NCBI RefSeq assembly: GCF_024746835.1
Contig: NZ_CP080531.1
Location: 6,902,001 to 6,966,000 of the forward strand
Direction: 5' to 3'
Length of the DNA: 64,000 nt
Source: Mesorhizobium sp. AR02
GTDB taxonomy: Bacteria > Pseudomonadota > Alphaproteobacteria > Rhizobiales > Rhizobiaceae
The first letter of the stretch is position 1, and each line of letters begins with the position of its first letter. The notes beneath the pieces are model-generated. The model searched no databases. It was not told the DNA's origin and saw only the letters and a program-made list of their open reading frames with translations. Made by a program: the position numbers and the translations under genes. Below are positions 62,621 to 64,000 of this stretch, piece after piece.

Positions 62621-64000
62621 TCAATCCTGCAGCACGCCGCCGGCGCCTTCGAGCGCCTCGCGGGTGTCGACATCGACAGACGCGCCCTCGCCGATCTCGA
62701 CATCGATGACGTCGAGCCCTTCGGCCTCGACCAAGTGGCGGGCGCCGGTATCGCCTTCGAGATGAGCGATGGCCGGAAACAGCGAGCGCGGCAAAAGCAC
62801 CGGGTTGCCGCGTTTGCCCTGATGCGAGGCGCGGACCACCGAATTGCCTCCGGCCTTGCGGAAGGCATCGATCAGCCGGTCGAGATCGTCTGACACAACG
62901 CCAGGCATGTCTCCCAGAACAATCATCACGCCGGCGGTGTCTTCGGGCAGATAGGCAATACCGGCCTTCAGCGAGGTGGACAGGCCATCGGCGAAATCCG
63001 GATTGTCGGCGAAGGTGACGTCGAGGCCCGACAAAGCTGCGCGCACCCGCTCGCGCTGATGACCGGTGACGACGACCGTGCCCGAAGCCTTCGATCCGAG
63101 CGCGCGCTCGGCGGTGCGGCGCACCAGCGGCTTGCCGTCGAACAGCGCCATGAGCTTGTTCGGTCCGCCCATGCGGCTTGACCGGCCAGCCGCCAGAAGC
63201 ACGATGGCGACCTTGAGCCGGCTCTTGGCCGGCAGTGGTTCGCGCGGCTGCGGCCGTGTCGGGATTTCCATCAACAGCCCGCCAACGCCCATGCCGGCGA
63301 TATCCTTCGCGGTAACGTCGAGCCCGGCGATCAACCGGTCAAGCACCCAGTCGAAGCCGTTTTCCTTGGGGCTGCGGGCGCAGCCGGGCGCACCGATGAC
63401 CCGCTTGCCACCTAGTGTACCCAGCACCAGCAGATTGCCGGGATCGACCGGCATGCCGGCGCGGATGACAGTCCCGCCTGCCATTTCGATCGCCGCCGGA
63501 ACGACATCGGCGAAATCGCTCATCGCCGAGGCGCCGAAGATCACCACCATGTCGTTGTCGCGCGCCAGCGAGGCGGCGGCCTCCGCCACGGGTGCGATCT
63601 CGTGCGGCGTGCGACGCTCCGCCGTCAACCTGCCACCCGAGCGCGCCAGCCGCGCTTCGGTGACGCGCAATGTCTTGTCGAGCACACTGGGCTTGATGCC
63701 CGGCAGAACCGTCTGGATGACACCGACGCGCACCGGTTGATAGGCGTTGACGGCAAAGATCTCGCCGCCGGCACAGATTTTCGTAACAGTGTCGACCAAG
63801 CTGGAGGCGACCGCGAAGGGGATGATCTTCACCGTCGCCACCATCTGACCCTTTTCGACCGGCGCATGCTGCGCCAGCGTGGCGATGGTGATGGCCGGAT
63901 CGACGGCGTTGATGGCATCGATGACAGCAGCATCGACCGTGAAGATGCCTGATGCCTTGGCGTGGAGATTGACCCGACCGGTCGCGGCAGGCCTGGCCTC
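62621..64000 (-). CDS. molybdopterin-binding/NTP-transferase fusion protein, N-terminus beyond the window edge
   Basis: At least 459 residues; the frame runs off the right edge. The N-terminal half has a molybdopterin-binding (MoeA/CinA-like) domain with VVIFGASAMSDFADVVP and VIGAPGCARSPKENG. The C-terminal half is a MobA-like nucleotidyltransferase: VAIVLLAAGRSSRMGGPNKLM, VVVTGHQRERV, VLGDMPGV and GNPVLLPRSLF. Such fusions (MocA-type) cytidylylate molybdopterin for xanthine-dehydrogenase-family enzymes. No partner molybdoenzyme is in view. Confidence 0.88.
   Translation of the reverse strand, partial: EARPAATGRVNLHAKASGIFTVDAAVIDAINAVDPAITIATLAQHAPVEKGQMVATVKIIPFAVASSLVDTVTKICAGGEIFAVNAYQPVRVGVIQTVLPGIKPSVLDKTLRVTEARLARSGGRLTAERRTPHEIAPVAEAAASLARDNDMVVIFGASAMSDFADVVPAAIEMAGGTVIRAGMPVDPGNLLVLGTLGGKRVIGAPGCARSPKENGFDWVLDRLIAGLDVTAKDIAGMGVGGLLMEIPTRPQPREPLPAKSRLKVAIVLLAAGRSSRMGGPNKLMALFDGKPLVRRTAERALGSKASGTVVVTGHQRERVRAALSGLDVTFADNPDFADGLSTSLKAGIAYLPEDTAGVMIVLGDMPGVVSDDLDRLIDAFRKAGGNSVVRASHQGKRGNPVLLPRSLFPAIAHLEGDTGARHLVEAEGLDVIDVEIGEGASVDVDTREALEGAGGVLQD

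Noticed and set aside
1..64000. CRISPR arrays, insertion sequences, prophage genes, rRNA genes
   Set aside because: Looked for spaced direct repeats, transposase or integrase motifs and rRNA segments along the window; none seen.

Overview
The window looks like a chromosomal stretch of a high-GC alphaproteobacterium of the order Hyphomicrobiales, most likely Mesorhizobium or a close relative. This is inference from gene content: an adenosylcobalamin-dependent ribonucleotide reductase, an Omp25/31-type beta-barrel protein, a BTLCP-type transglutaminase-like protease, DUF1127 miniproteins, glycoside hydrolase 25, and RIME-like double-palindrome repeats. No database search was possible. Most genes are ordinary housekeeping or metabolic singletons in short operons. 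No phage, insertion sequence, CRISPR array or rRNA was seen; there is one tRNA, tRNA-Leu(TAA).

Layout. 1-6.3 kb: a truncated alpha/beta hydrolase, a DUF192 protein, a dual cold-shock-domain protein, glyoxalase I, DUF2218, DUF1697, threonine dehydratase and an atypical M24-fold protein. 6.3-8.8 kb: two tandem DUF900 alpha/beta-hydrolase lipoproteins. 8.8-11.6 kb: a probably acquired patch with an SGNH hydrolase, an NmrA-like protein and a TetR regulator. 11.6-25.7 kb: adenine deaminase, MBL-fold hydrolase, a stand-alone SecD-P1-head-like protein, a porin-family protein, tRNA-Leu, a histidine-ammonia-lyase-like protein lacking the MIO tripeptide, NudK, an Old Yellow Enzyme, several small proteins, a molybdopterin-binding protein, a universal stress protein, Gpt, a Nudix hydrolase and a PilZ-like protein. 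25.7-30.3 kb: nrdJ with a long leader, an NrdR-like box pair and an upstream DnaA box.

30.27-31.52 kb is a compact, strikingly AT-rich two-gene module (DUF488 protein plus an uncharacterised partner). The two reading frames are in phase and separated by a single TGA codon. This is the strongest candidate for an undescribed accessory system. 31.6-46.3 kb holds mostly single enzymes and envelope proteins (DUF3592, methyltransferase, LysR/VOC pair, GH25 lysozyme, DUF1402, DedA, phosphodiester glycosidase, BTLCP, UppP, two acyl/acetyl-transfer or thioester enzymes, GFA, a 2OG-type dioxygenase, SRPBCC, a ParB-like miniprotein).

46.3-57.7 kb reads as one catabolic locus. A divergent LysR regulator faces an amino-acid-type ABC importer, a dimethylformamidase-large-subunit-like protein, a class III aminotransferase and a beta-keto acid cleavage enzyme (BKACE). 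These are followed by DUF523, a GNAT acetyltransferase and an acetylpolyamine-amidohydrolase-like deacetylase, with a convergent class V PLP enzyme at the end. I infer uptake and breakdown of a nitrogenous, perhaps beta-amino or N-acylated, compound. 57.7-64 kb: aldo/keto reductase, a J-domain-like protein with no conventional start codon for its full reading frame, a DUF1127 miniprotein, DUF1993, DUF1176, a secreted hydrolase and a truncated molybdopterin-binding/NTP-transferase fusion.
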